This document shows positions 7,207 to 17,161 of a stretch of DNA of 20,478 nt, piece by piece. Each line of letters begins with the position of its first letter. Within the stretch, counting starts at the first letter, position 1. Source of the stretch: Phoronis australis (taxonomy: Eukaryota > Phoronida > Phoronidae); NCBI GenBank assembly GCA_002633005.1, contig NMRA01001284.1, positions 5,243 through 25,720 on the forward strand, written 5' to 3'. The notes beneath the pieces are model-generated. The model had not been told where the DNA came from. It saw nothing but the letters and a program-made list of their open reading frames with translations, and did no database searches. A program made the position numbers and the translations under genes.

Positions 7207-9150
7207 AAATCAAAATCTTAGTAACAATTTATTACCGGTTCCGTGTTAAATTCGACATATTCTAATTCTTGTACCGATTAACAATTTGACTTAAATTGAT
7301 CAAAGTCGTTCTAAAAATAACCCAACTCATCCTACATTTCCTCAGAACTTCCTCAAAACCTTTGCCAACTTTGATCAATAAAAAATGCCACGTAATTTGT
7401 GTCAGATCAGTTTTGAGACAAAGTACTTTGAAAACAGCTGCAAAATATATGTGTAGCATTGTAGGCCTCTGTATAATATCATCATGGCTCCTCGAACCGG
7501 TAAGCATAATTATCAGGGTATTTAACGACGCTATGTCTCATTAAATTGTGAATATGCAAAACAACCCTCAGTCTTCCGGGGTGTCGAAAACAATACTAGA
7601 GCCACTTACCGTTACAATCTCGCTAAAGTCTCGTTTTGCAACACCGTGTTTTTGTAGATAAGTAAAATGTCGTCGTTACTCTAATAAAACGAGGCACAGT
7701 TTTTACTATTTGCTCATTCCACTATCAAATAATGATGTCGTGATGTATGGAATTACTAAATAGTGTTGCAGTTGTTTGCGCATGTTTTTCAATGTATCAG
7801 TTATGTATGTGTTTTTCGAAACTGCACTTTATTTACAAATTGTTCCTTTTCCTGACTATGCTCGTTTTCCATTAGGTCAGAATGTGGTGTTTGTTAGAAA
7901 TTTAAATATCCACGGCTTTAATCACACGTAGCATCTTTAATAAACGGCCAGAACTGGACACGAGATGTACTAGGTGAGCTTGAATTTTAACACTGCGACT
8001 CTTAACGTTGTATTAAGAAGTTGAGTACAGAATGAAAGTTTCGGATTTCAACTAGGTGAAATATTCCCACACACTCAGGCACTTTTGAATAACAAAGCAA
8101 GGCAGTAAATTATTCTATATTGAATTTTCTCAATTTGGTATGGATTACTGAGCTAAATACACCCCCTATTCGTTCTGGTCACAGTGTTCCAAGTTTTATT
8201 GATTTACCGTATTCATGGGAAGAGTTCAGGAACGCTGGGACCTCACTAAAAAGCAATAGTTTGCGAGATTACGTGAGGCATTGCCGTGTATTTTAAATGA
8301 GAACACGTGAATTTGGCTAGATTTGAAGGAAGTTCTACCGTTACTGAACTGTGCCAAGGATCTACCAAAAAGTCACGATTTCCTCCGTTGGAGCAACTGT
8401 AACCCATGGGCGATATCGCCACCTGTTGGGAAAGATTTTTAATTATAATGCTAAGCTCAATGAATCGTCGCACATTTTTGTTTAGTTTTAACAAGATGAC
8501 GATGTTGATTATGTCTCAAAACACGAACACAAACAAAAGACAACGTTTTCGAGAATAATGCATTAAGTATAGTGTCGGAGTCTTTCATTTGAATCCGCTC
8601 AGGCTCTTCTGAGACGTGATGTTGTGAAATGAGACAAAGTATTTCATTTTGGTAGTATTTAGCATGCCCTTCAAGTGATTTCATAAGACATGTCTCAATT
8701 TGCAGATCTTCAACTGAACCTTAACAAGGTTCACTATAATTTAAGACCTTGTAGCTTATACAGTACTCGTGCGAGCAAAATCTGAGATTTGAACCATTGT
8801 TTTTTATTTTATTGGAACCATTATGGAAATTGGTCGCCTTGACTCAATCGTCTGTTTGTTGCACGAGGTGGTTATTGAGTGAATCAAATTATTTCTGGAA
8901 TATAGAACCACTATACGTCACCCTAGTTGCAATGCCTTATGTACAAATCTCACCAGCAAGAGCGTTCAAACTAAACCCAGCCATGTTTAATAAAGGGACA
9001 AGGGCATTTAACATTGTGGTTTAATATCAAATGAGTTTACTATTCGAAGCTTGAAAATTTAAAAATTTTGGTCTAACAAATATATTTCTGTATTAAGCTA
9101 CTATTGCTCGACACTACTAATTATTCTAGTTTATTTATAATATTTTACAG
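7207..9150. other. No confident exon; non-coding between opposing genes
   Basis: On the minus strand this must contain or precede upstream exons of the 6883-7203 gene, and on the plus strand the intron leading into the exon at 9151. I examined the open frames at 7262-7507, 8246-8494 and 8457-8684 (-) and 7296-7544 and 8797-9024 (+). None has paired splice sites in phase or recognisable motifs. An acceptor-like TTTGCAG ends at 8706 but the frame after it is short. Confidence 0.45.
9134..9150 (+). promoter_or_regulatory. Splice acceptor before the mucin-like exon
   Basis: TTTATAATATTTTACAG ends at 9150. It is T-rich and is followed by an exon whose first two bases complete a split codon, so the preceding intron is phase 1. 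Phase 1 is the usual phase after a signal-peptide exon. Confidence 0.7.
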
Positions 9151-10421
9151 CATACGGATGTTCTTTCTACACTGCCGTACCTACAACCACAGACTCTTCG
9201 GTTCAAAGCGAAGACCGAAGTACAGACACCATTATATATTCAGCGCTGCTAACAACCCCTTCTGCAACATCAAAAGAGGGATCGGAACATAATCTTACAA
9301 CAGAAACAACGACTCAAGTAACAACCACCAAGGACGAGGCATCTCAGAGCAATACCGATACTGAGTTTCCTCCTTCTGATACTGCCCGCAACACGCCCAT
9401 CGTGTTTCAGACAGTAACCTTATCTTTGACACACTCTACGTCTATAGTTGACCATGATGTTTCCACTGCAATTGGCGGTATAACCTCTGATAATGATGCT
9501 ACTGAGATGCCGAAGACAACGACGGTTGTAACGTCAGCAACCGGAGTACACGTATCTCCTCATCCCGACGAGAAGACCACTGAAGATAGCAAAGTTAAAT
9601 TGGCGACAACAACCTCTACCATCGAGAAAAAGGTTTCACATGCTCCCTACTTCATGACTACTGAAGACAGCATGACTAAAATCACGTCAACGATTGTTAG
9701 AACGTCTTTAACGGAGGAAAATGTTTCTCTTGGAGCTAACACTAAGACAACCAAGGGAAGTGCTGCTGAAACCATGTTTAGCACGTCTACAATAGGTAAA
9801 GAAGTTTCTCTTGGTACCGACCTTAAGAATACTGAAGACACTACCAATAAAATGGTTACGGCGACGGTTAGTGCACCGGCAACCAGAGCAGATGAATCGC
9901 TTGACCATTACCTCATGACCACTGACGCTGCAGTAATGACAAAGACGGATAGTAAATTGACATCTGTAACAGGTGCTTCCATTGGGTACGACACCAGCGT
10001 CATCGACTCGGGCAAAAGCGGTACTCCTACTGTGGCAGACAGTATGTCCACTGATGATGGCAGCACCGGCACGAGAGTAACTAGCCACATAGCGTCAACA
10101 ACTTTCAACCGTAGAGCAGCCGTACATAATCAGACAACTACCAACAAGCATGTGTCATTGGGTAGAGCAAGTGAAGCAGCAGCAACAACAACAGCAGAAG
10201 CAGCGCCAACAGATTCGACCATCAGAGTCACTTCTGAAGCAACCCAGGGCTCGGCTCGCCATAACAAAGATGGAATGAGCGATCTACATATTGGTCTGAT
10301 CACAGGCGCTTGTGTTCTTCTGGTGGTTGTGATTGTGGTTATTACAGTATGTGGCCTAGGGAAAGCCAAACACAGGTACAGTGGTTATGGGCGTGTTTCA
10401 GGAAAAAGCGGCTTAAACTAA
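9151..10421 (+). CDS. Mucin-like type I membrane glycoprotein, transmembrane exon (short-tail form)
   Basis: After the acceptor the frame is open for 422 codons to TAA at 10419-10421. The protein part starts YGCSFYTAVPTTTDSS and is dominated by Thr and Ser, as in mucin-type O-glycosylated ectodomains. Three N-glycosylation sequons are visible (NLT, NVS, NQT). Around residues 130-270 a degenerate repeat of about 27-35 residues recurs around KEVSLG-type and TTEDS-type motifs. Residues 381-400 (10293-10352; GLITGACVLLVVVIVVITVC) form a single membrane segment, followed by a basic stop-transfer KAKHR and the tail YSGYGRVSGKSGLN. No ATG is expected because this is not the first exon, and the signal peptide must lie upstream. 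A donor inside codon Arg408 (10374-10375|GTACAG) allows an alternative tail. ATTAAA at 10460 gives the unspliced form its own 3' end. The exact role (cell-surface coat, adhesion, receptor) cannot be read from the sequence. Confidence 0.82.
9540..9950 (+). repeat. Degenerate protein-level tandem repeat in mucin-like ectodomain
   Basis: Successive blocks carry EKKVSHAPYFMTTEDSMTK, EENVSLGANTKTTKGSAAE, GKEVSLGTDLKNTEDTTNK and ADESLDHYLMTTDAAVMTK. Spacing is about 27-35 residues. A later relic NKHVSLGRASEA appears near 10144. Nucleotide similarity is clear only in short words such as GTTTCTCTTGG and ACTGAAGA, so the array is old and drifting under loose constraint, as mucin PTS arrays do. Confidence 0.7.
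10293..10352 (+). other. Transmembrane segment of the mucin-like protein
   Basis: Twenty consecutive hydrophobic or small residues, rich in Val, Ile and Leu, are followed by a basic cluster. Their position close to the C-terminus, after a long Ser/Thr-rich region, gives a type I orientation with the Thr-rich part outside the cell. Confidence 0.85.
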
Positions 10422-11051
10422 AACATAAAATGTCGTTCTATCGCACTTTAAAATCGCCGATTAAACATTAATTGTATAATTTTAGGATGACATCACAGCC
10501 CGGAAATTGCTGATACAGATTATCGCTGTAACTGGCAGTTCTAAGAATATTGTCACAGACATTGTACTTCTTCTAAAGTCAGATTTTTTGTTTTCAAAAA
10601 TAGTTATAAGAAGCGTTAGTTAATATTTCTTTTAAGACTTCAGAGGTTTAGGTTTCTTTTCATGAAAAAGACCCCCGTGATAGAATTTGAAAACATCAGA
10701 AGATTTTATGAATTGCATTTTCAAATTGTGTGACCCGGAGCATAAACTTTTTGACTGCAACTTTTCACCAAAAGTTTTCTTTTCATCAGTAAACCGTTGT
10801 ATAGTACTAATAGCTTGCAGCATTTAACAATTGCGACAGCAATGTGTAAATGTGCCTCGCAGTTTTTTGTACTTGACCTGCCACAGGGGAGACAATTCAA
10901 ATGTTACCGAACATTTACTGCAACCTGCAGTGACTGGACACTTTAAACAAAACAGCTTAGACTTCTATATTTGTATCTTGTTGTACCTGTTAAAGTAATC
11001 TGCAAATTAAAAGTGCTGGCAAAGCAAATGAATTTTCTAATTTGATTTCAG
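10376..11051 (+). other. Retained or spliced intron of the mucin-like gene (676 bp)
   Basis: It begins GTACAG directly after CACAG and ends TTTGATTTCAG. Both sites are phase 2 (AG|G), so splicing keeps the frame. When kept in the transcript, its first 46 bases encode the short tail and stop, and ATTAAA at 10460-10465 could end the message. No other element is recognised inside. Confidence 0.65.
10460..10465 (+). terminator. ATTAAA polyadenylation signal for short-tail transcript
   Basis: This common variant signal lies 39 bases after the TAA at 10419-10421. It would allow intronic polyadenylation in competition with splicing to 11052. Confidence 0.45.
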
Positions 11052-11232
11052 GGGCAGTGTTGCACCATGCGGCAGTAGTAAAGATATTAAAACACACCTG
11101 TTGGTGCCTAAGTATGGCATGGATCGCGCTGCCTCACCACTCTCACTGTCTTCAAGCGATGGAGCAGGTTTCCAAACATCCGATAGCAGGCCTGTGTCCG
11201 CCACCTTCCTTACCGGCGGTTTAGAAGTCTAG
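11052..11232 (+). CDS. Alternative last exon of the mucin-like gene (long cytoplasmic tail)
   Basis: The first base completes AG|G (Arg), and 59 further codons follow to TAG at 11230-11232. The tail starts GSVAPCGSSKDIKTHLLVPK, contains SPLSLSSSDGAGFQTSDS and ends TGGLEV. It is Ser-rich with likely phosphorylation potential. Its last three residues L-E-V fit a class II PDZ ligand (hydrophobic-x-hydrophobic). The link to the membrane exon rests on exact phase match, good splice sites and a stop-free frame. Another frame, starting at 11042 and containing ATG, overlaps this exon but would require a different phase. An AATAAA at 12052-12057 could end this longer message. Confidence 0.62.
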
Positions 11233-12050
11233 TGTTCTATACGGTCAACATCCGTTGCTATTGACGTACCGTTTTTATGCGCCCATATATCCAAATGCGG
11301 GTGCATATTGCAGTCGTCGGATATTTCACCAATAGTTTTGAACTTGGGAGGTGATGGACGACGTGATTTCATTCCTACTTATTCTGCATGTGTAGTGATG
11401 CCGTACACTCCACGAGACTGTTATGACAGTCCTGGTGTGATTATGTTTGGTCTGTATTTTCTGAAACGACGGAATTTAGAGAAAAAGTGATGTCATACTG
11501 ACTGCGCGTCGAATATGTATAAGTTAAAACGATGCCTATTATATGCTAATACCGATTATTATTATCAGTGTTATTGTTAATATTATTGTTCTTACTAAAC
11601 AGCCCTCATTGAAGTGTAGTCGCGTGTTCACTTTAACGCTTTATTTTGCTGCTGTTCATGTACATGTATGTAAAGGCACGCGTAAGATATTGTTTGAACA
11701 ATGTACGAAAGGTGGCGAGTGTTGTTTGAAACTCTTTGTAGTGTGTTTACGTTTTCCAACTCAGGAGTTACGTACAGCGATATTAAAACCACAAAGCAAC
11801 GACCAGACAATGGGTTACTTCATAGTTATACGCATTTCATTAAAATTCCGCTAGAGGACGTAGCAGATCACTGTCAATATCGTGTCTTTTGATAGAGATT
11901 TCTTACTTTCGCCAGCCATTTATCGTATTTAGCATACGTCAACTTAAACGGTACGAATTGTGAAGTGTACGTCTGCCGACATTCTATCCTGACTCTTTTA
12001 GTATCTTTCTCACAAAAACATCAGTGGGAAGTACATGTAAAATTAACATG
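11233..12050 (+). other. Probable 3' untranslated region of long-tail transcript
   Basis: No further exon is needed after 11232 and the next AATAAA is at 12052. The segment is AT-rich with a low-complexity ATTATT stretch near 11555-11590. The open frames at 11308-11490, 11543-11854 and 11701-11892 show no family motifs and are regarded as chance frames. Confidence 0.4.
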
Positions 12051-12051
12051 G

Positions 12052-12057
12052 AATAAA
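12052..12057 (+). terminator. AATAAA polyadenylation signal
   Basis: GGAATAAAGC lies 820 bases after the stop of the long-tail exon and is the first canonical signal on this strand after it. Confidence 0.4.
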
Positions 12058-14999
12058 GCAATTTAAACTGAAGGTACTGACGGGTACCATTTTCTTGAGA
12101 TAATGTTTGACAGAAAGTGCGAGAGAGGTCTTTCAGTCCGCGGGCCTCCTTTTCGATCCCTGGGGATGCTATTTTAAAGATCGAGGTGAACCGTTTTGAA
12201 TTTGCTGCAGTCGGTTTTAGAAACCTAAATTAATTATCATTTCACTCAAGGCATATTTTGTATTTTTCATAAATATCATGAAATTGTTTTTTAGATATTC
12301 CTGCCTGCAAAAGTGGAACATTTTTAAAATAATTCCCAAAACATTTGGAGACCACTACCTGGCAGTCTTAAATGAATCTTATCAGCCATTTCTGAGATAT
12401 GACGCTCCAAATTTAGTCAAATTTCAACAGTTTCCTGTAGTACGGTCCTAAATAACCTCCTGAGGATACTTCTCCCTCGTTAATGTACTACTTTTCATTT
12501 TCGTCAAGCTGCCAAAATCGCTTCTCACTTGTTAGTGTCGGCCGACTACGCTGTTATTGCTAAGGTTTCATTGCCATCCTAATGCACCCCACGTACTGTG
12601 TTTGAATACCTGAGTTTCTAGTTCAGACATGTTCTGCTATTCATTGTGTTGTTATTGTTTGTGGTCAACTAATGCCAATAAAACAATCGATCAAAGAATC
12701 AATCAAACATTGTTTGTGTACCGAGACGGGTTCTAGGAGTGGAGGTACATAAGTCACTGTCTCTGAAGACCATGTCTTTCCTCCCGTATTTCCCACTCCT
12801 GTCCCTATGACCATGTGACAGTCGGGCATGTCAAGCTTTTTAACTTACCGTACAATAATTTTTATCCTGATTTACATGTGTTTTTGAAAAATAGATGCGC
12901 TCTTTCTTAATTGATTGCCATTTTACCATCCCCAGACTCGGTACATTATTTTTGAAAGTGTTCTGATGAATTTGATCCTGCAGCACTCCGTGTTAGGGAC
13001 CTACCGACTTAAAGTATAGATTCAATTGTTCTTTGTAGTCTAGTTTAGTCGGGTGACGATTGGTATGCAGGCCTTATTTTCTAGTTCAGAACTCAGCACT
13101 TCAGAAGAAGAGGTCACATTTTGAATTTGTGTACAGGACTCAAAATAAACAAGGAAATAATCTCGCCAATAAAACTCCCAGTCCATTCAAAAGGGAGCCC
13201 ATTGTGTGTGGCCGGGTGTAAGCCTCTTGGGCTTTCTAACACTTTCACAAAAGTTATATCTCAAACTTAAACATTATATATTTTCAGAACAAGCTTTTAC
13301 ATTGTGCGGCTTGGTAAACAAATACAGTTTACGATAGCGGGCATTGTGCGCACAGTTTAACACGCATACAAGGAAACGCTCACGTTAAAAATACTTCTCT
13401 TTTTCCTGTGCAGTATAAACGCACTTTCTTCACTGCAAGTAATCACAAGGAAATATACTTTACACTAAATATCAGCAACACACATTGTCACCTACAAAAC
13501 ACTAAAAATGTACTTTGTACTGGCGTAAACCAGTGACGGGGAATGCAGTTAAGATGACTTGAAACTGGAAGGGTTATAAATCCGTATTCTATCACCAAAA
13601 TTTTTGACTTAGATGACAAAAAATCGCAACATTGGTATCAAATTGTTCTTTAATTAAAATTGATTTGGATAGGGTTCAAATGAAGTGGCCGTTCGTGCCT
13701 GTTTTAGAGTTTTAGAACAGGCTCTACAAGTGGACTTGGTCACGGCGGGACAGTAACGGGCCAAGTCGGGTCGGTATAGCGAAATGTCACTTATTGCATC
13801 ACTAGGCATCTGATAAAAGAAGAGGATTAATAGAATTCTTTAGTAAATCAAAAGTTTACTTCTTGGACGCAACGGAGGTTTAGAGTTTCTTCAACTCAGT
13901 TAACACTTCATCAGCGCTCGAAGACTTTTCATCATTTTTTTGACTTTCTCAGATTAATCATTTAGTTTTTGGAACCACAAAACCAAGCTCAAGATCGTTT
14001 TAATAGCACTGGCATGGCTGCTATAACAAGGCAGTGTTACAATGCCTAGGAATAACACGTATTCACTTCACTGCTTAGGGAATTTCGTGCTAGTATTTTG
14101 CATTATTTGAAACACCTGATTTATCAACCCGATAAGCTCACAGGAGAAAACTCGACATGGTTGATACTGTTCTATGTTCTATAAAGTCTCATACCTCGTT
14201 TGAGCCCTACGTTATGATTACATCTTATTGCATGGGGTCGCATATCTAAACAGCAGCATTTAATAACACAAGTTCAATCGGAGCAAAAGCTACAATATTC
14301 ATTAAAAGTAGTAATATGTATTTTCAAATTCAATATTTTGTATACGCGCACATTTTTCAAGCCATTCACGTTGTTCTAAGAGGACTTTTCAAAGTACATG
14401 TAGCAATCTCTACAAACACGTTCCTTCTGCAGATAAAATAAATGTCCATTATTGTCACACAAAATAACCATCGAACGAGTTCATCTTCATAAACACTTGA
14501 TTCAACGATAAGTTGCAACCTGGCAGTTCAAAGAATTAAAAAAATTGTTGCACTTGGTCTTCCAACACTTTGCGTTGTTTGAATAAGGGACAACCATGCT
14601 CAAGCGCATTATGACAATCCCTATCCTCGCACGCCCTTGCCTTCTTTCGGGTCATTCCGCTTTACCTAAATATAGAGTATACTCTTCGAACACAATTCAA
14701 CATTCAATAGTCCTTACATGCAAATGTTAAGAGTTTTACGAAAGCTATTGAGCTTAGCCTGTGCTCAAGAAAACATGTTGGATGTTCTCGTATTCCGAGA
14801 TCCCTCTTACAAACAACCTATTAATTTTTTTCCTATATTTTGATGTGAACTGGATGTGTAGTGAGAAAAAGGCACAGAGTGTTCATCAAGGTTCCACTTT
14901 TGTTGATCAAATGTCATATGGATGCTCTACCTTTAATTGCTTTCTATATAGAGATGACACAACTCTTAGCAATGGCAATTTTCATGGTATTTAAACCCA
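12058..14999. other. No gene seen; 2.9 kb non-coding
   Basis: Both strands were read for splice-bounded open frames and none was convincing. A short block after the acceptor-like TATATTTTCAG (ending at 13287) can be read as nine residues before GTAAAC, too short to support. An imperfect hairpin GCCTGTTTTA/TAGAACAGGC lies at 13698-13723. An 8-bp inverted pair AGGAGTGG/CCACTCCT lies near 12735 and 12794. A second AATAAA occurs at about 12676. Confidence 0.45.
13698..13723. repeat. Short imperfect hairpin
   Basis: GCCTGTTTTA and TAGAACAGGC flank a six-base loop and pair over ten positions, one of them a G-T pair. No surrounding gene or terminator context gives it a role. Confidence 0.45.
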
Positions 15000-15009
15000 G
15001 GACTCTAAT

Positions 15010-15112
15010 CATCTTACTTTTATTATTTATTTATTATTATGTTATTTAAAAAGAGGGTGACCTCTTCAGTGATAGCACTGCTTTCCAAGACGGCCCTCAA
15101 CAAGAAAAACAG
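15010..15112 (-). mobile_element. Probable non-LTR retrotransposon or SINE 3' end
   Basis: On the minus strand the sequence reads TTGAGGGCCGTCTTGGAAAG, then CAGTGCTATCACTG, AAGAGGTCACCCTC and TTTTTAAATAACATAATAAT. It ends in an ATAATAAATAAATAATAAAA tail. The stretch resembles 3' ends of CR1/L2/RTE-type elements from marine invertebrates, in which a conserved GGAAAGCAGTGCTA(T/C)CACTGAAGAGGT block precedes a short A/T microsatellite. No reverse-transcriptase frame is seen upstream on this strand (15113 onward), so the copy is 5'-truncated or non-autonomous. The assignment is from recalled pattern only. Confidence 0.5.
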
Positions 15113-15705
15113 TAATATAATATAATGAAGTAATATGACAACAATGAAATATACGTAACAAAGATACAATTAAAACAGGTTGAGAATTAAGACAAAAACT
15201 AAATGACAAATAATGGTAAAAATTTAACTAAGACAGATGAAATAAATTAAGAGATGATTCTAGACAGTGAGAGTATTTAAGACAATGAAAAAATGACCTG
15301 ATTAAGACAGGCAGGGTATAAAAGGTCAAGTAAATTACAGCCACTTTTAATATTTACTTTGAAGGTAGTAATTCAAGTTGGTAGAATTCAAACGTGGGAT
15401 ACACCAAAAAAGTTAGTTCTCAATATGAACAGATTCAAGTCTATGTGTTTTTCATTCCCGATGTAAATCGATAAGTAACAATATTCCAATTAAAAGAGTA
15501 TTGAAATAAAACGTTTAAACATTTAAATTCTTACGACTAGTTATTGAACAAAATTTGTATTGGGGAAATCACATGGCAATAGCATAAGTAATTGATTGGT
15601 TTACAGAAGAAAGTTATTAGAATTAGACTTTTTGAAAATTAAAAGTTTACTCAAGACAGCAGGCACAACCACTGTCATCCAGTAGCAACACTGTTGATAT
15701 GATCG
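15113..15705. other. AT-rich non-coding, possibly body of the truncated retroelement
   Basis: The region is A-rich on the plus strand with recurring AAGACA words (15190, 15232, 15280 and 15305). These may be old tandem units or the 3' untranslated part of the element read on the minus strand. No coding frame is supported. Confidence 0.4.
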
Positions 15706-15710
15706 TTTTC

Positions 15711-15745
15711 GTATTCTACATAACACGAATTAGAAGCATTACTCC

Positions 15746-15779
<34 letters not shown>

Positions 15780-15860
15780 ATCGCCTCATTGTAGATATCG
15801 TGTTCGTACATGTATTCTACATAACACGAAATACACGCAGTACTACCGTTGTTGCTGCTG
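15711..15860. repeat. Duplicated about 101-bp unit carrying GTT/GCT trinucleotide arrays
   Basis: GTATTCTACATAACACGAA at 15711 recurs at 15812, followed in both copies by a similar CAT/CAG-TACT-C segment and then a trinucleotide run. In the first copy this is 11 perfect GTT units (15747-15779). In the second it is a mixed GTTGTTGCTGCTGCTGTT (15849-15866). The two units are an old tandem duplication that diverged in repeat length and purity. Confidence 0.75.
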
Positions 15861-15866
15861 CTGTTA

Positions 15867-16109
15867 CAAGATGATAGTTTTTATGCAACCGTTCACGATT
15901 GGTCAAACCACCATGTAGCACCTGTTTACGACTGTTTGCGATTTGTTAGTGGCAGGGAGTTTTAAACATAACCATCGACCGGGCAACAATCAGTTATGGC
16001 CTGGTGATTGTCCGCTACCACTACGATCACGGCTTTTGTGTCAGAAAGGTCTTATTAACTTGATCTTAACGGGGCAGTGTGGCTGAGTTAGCATAAGTTA
16101 TTCGCAGTT
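15867..16109. other. No gene confidently assigned
   Basis: This short non-coding stretch lies between the microsatellite and a candidate minus-strand terminal exon. No polyadenylation signal of the minus strand is obvious here, which weakens that candidate. Confidence 0.4.
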
Positions 16110-16164
16110 TTAGGATTGCCGTGCAAGATGTTTTGAGAGTTTCTTTTGTTCTGAAATGATAGTC
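16110..16164 (-). CDS. Candidate terminal exon of the minus-strand gene
   Basis: On the minus strand CGCTCATCTTTTCAG is a strong pyrimidine-rich acceptor ending at 16165. With phase 2, as left by the exon at 16687-16866, it reads on from Arg as TIISEQKKLSKHLARQS and stops at TAA (16110-16112). The two other frames are also open for 24 and 33 codons, so the frame is not decided by openness, and further exons may lie between. No AATAAA is seen soon after the stop. The plus-strand ATG frame at 16173 is on the opposite strand and outside this exon. Confidence 0.3.
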
Positions 16165-16686
16165 CTGAAAAGATGAGCGATATCCACAAGAGATACACAC
16201 GTGAAGGTGGAGCATCTTTAGAAGACCATCACTTCGGAGGACAGGACGTTTCCTCAAAACCCTGTTTTTAATATGGATTTTTTGATTAAACGACATTGCT
16301 TTCGTCAAATATAGAGATTTTAGGCATGAATTTTTCTAGACCCTAAACGATTTTTTTGTAAGACTGGGGAAATGCTTGGCATCAAACGTTCATGACAAAC
16401 TTAAGATGAGTATAAAGACTGCACAAAAACTTATACAATATTTTGGTGAATTGCTCGTGGTTATTGTGGTACACACAACCGGAAAGTGTCCACAAAAATA
16501 TCTCTAGTTAACACCAAATTGATAAAAACACATGTCCTTTACGCCTATATATCAGTTTTGCAACGCCTCGCGGATGAGTCCTAGAGACTCGGTAGATAAT
16601 CGCACGGTAACTACTTGTTTGCTTTCATAGTATATTCCATCTATATTTGAAGCAAGGTTTAATTTTAGCACCTTGTCCAACTTTAC

Positions 16687-16866
16687 CTCTCTGGGCTTGA
16701 ACACAAATCACAACTGTGTTGTGCGTTAACTGGCAGATGGTAAGTTACATCGACGCTCGTGTCAGTTTGTTCGTCAACTGATATAGTAAATGAAACCAAT
16801 CCAGTCGTTGGATTAGAGTTCAGCCTAATAAGGTTTGCTGCCCATGCGCCTTGACTTCCGTTTGGA
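16687..16866 (-). CDS. Internal coding exon, unrecognised extracellular-type protein
   Basis: On the minus strand TTAGTTATTCTTCAG precedes a 180-base exon that ends GAGAG|GTAAAG. One frame is open throughout; a second frame stops at once in the middle (TGA). It reads PNGSQGAWAANLIRLNSNPT, then TGLVSFTISVDEQTDTSVDV, then TYHLPVNAQHSCDLCSSPE. Both borders are phase 2, so the exon could be skipped or duplicated without a frame change. Alternating hydrophobic residues in SFTISV, VDVTYHL suggest beta strands, and two close cysteines (CDLC) suggest a disulfide-bearing extracellular domain. No named family is recognised. The neighbouring candidate exon at 17162-17287 joins in the same phase. Confidence 0.65.
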
Positions 16867-17161
16867 CTGAAGAATAACTAAAATAAGCGTGTATAATGAA
16901 ATAAATGACAGATCCATACACATATTTCATGGCACACACGCTAAATTTTTTACCTTGTACATTAAGTCATTTTAAATATCTCTTTGTGGAGGTAATTAAA
17001 ATACAGATCACCAAGTAATCAATAAAATGATTATAAAACACTGTTCAAAACAATACACGGTACCGTAATATGTGACTGTCGGAGAAGTGTTCCAATCGTG
17101 TCGTAATACAACGGATTTGGTCATTGAATTCATGGAATTAAAATGAATTAAAAGCTCTTAC

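Noticed and set aside
7610-7680. Minus-strand block with good acceptor (GTTTTATTAG) and donor (GTAAGT)
   Set aside because: All three frames contain a stop, the best one only five bases before the donor. It could be an untranslated exon but cannot be called coding.
8246-8684. Two minus-strand frames of 75-82 codons
   Set aside because: Acceptor-like CACGTCTCAG inside has no matching donor, and the residues show no domain pattern.
9647-10369. Several minus-strand frames opposite the mucin-like exon
   Set aside because: These are shadows of the Thr-rich repeats on the coding strand, with no independent splice sites or motifs.
13840-13940. Minus-strand frame ESQKNDEKSSSADEVLTELK ending in a stop
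   Set aside because: It looks like a C-terminal tail, but the sequence upstream on that strand is purine-rich without an acceptor, and a TGA precedes it directly.
16173-16274. Plus-strand frame MSDIHKRYTREGGASLEDHH
   Set aside because: Only about 33 codons, antisense to an intronic part of the minus-strand gene model, with a poor acceptor and no family likeness.
16568-16600. Hammerhead-ribozyme-like stretch: GGATGAGTCCTAGAGACTC with a hairpin
   Set aside because: The core should read CTGATGA and be followed by GAAA after the hairpin. Here it reads CGGATGA and is followed by GGTAGA, and no stem I or III pairing is visible.
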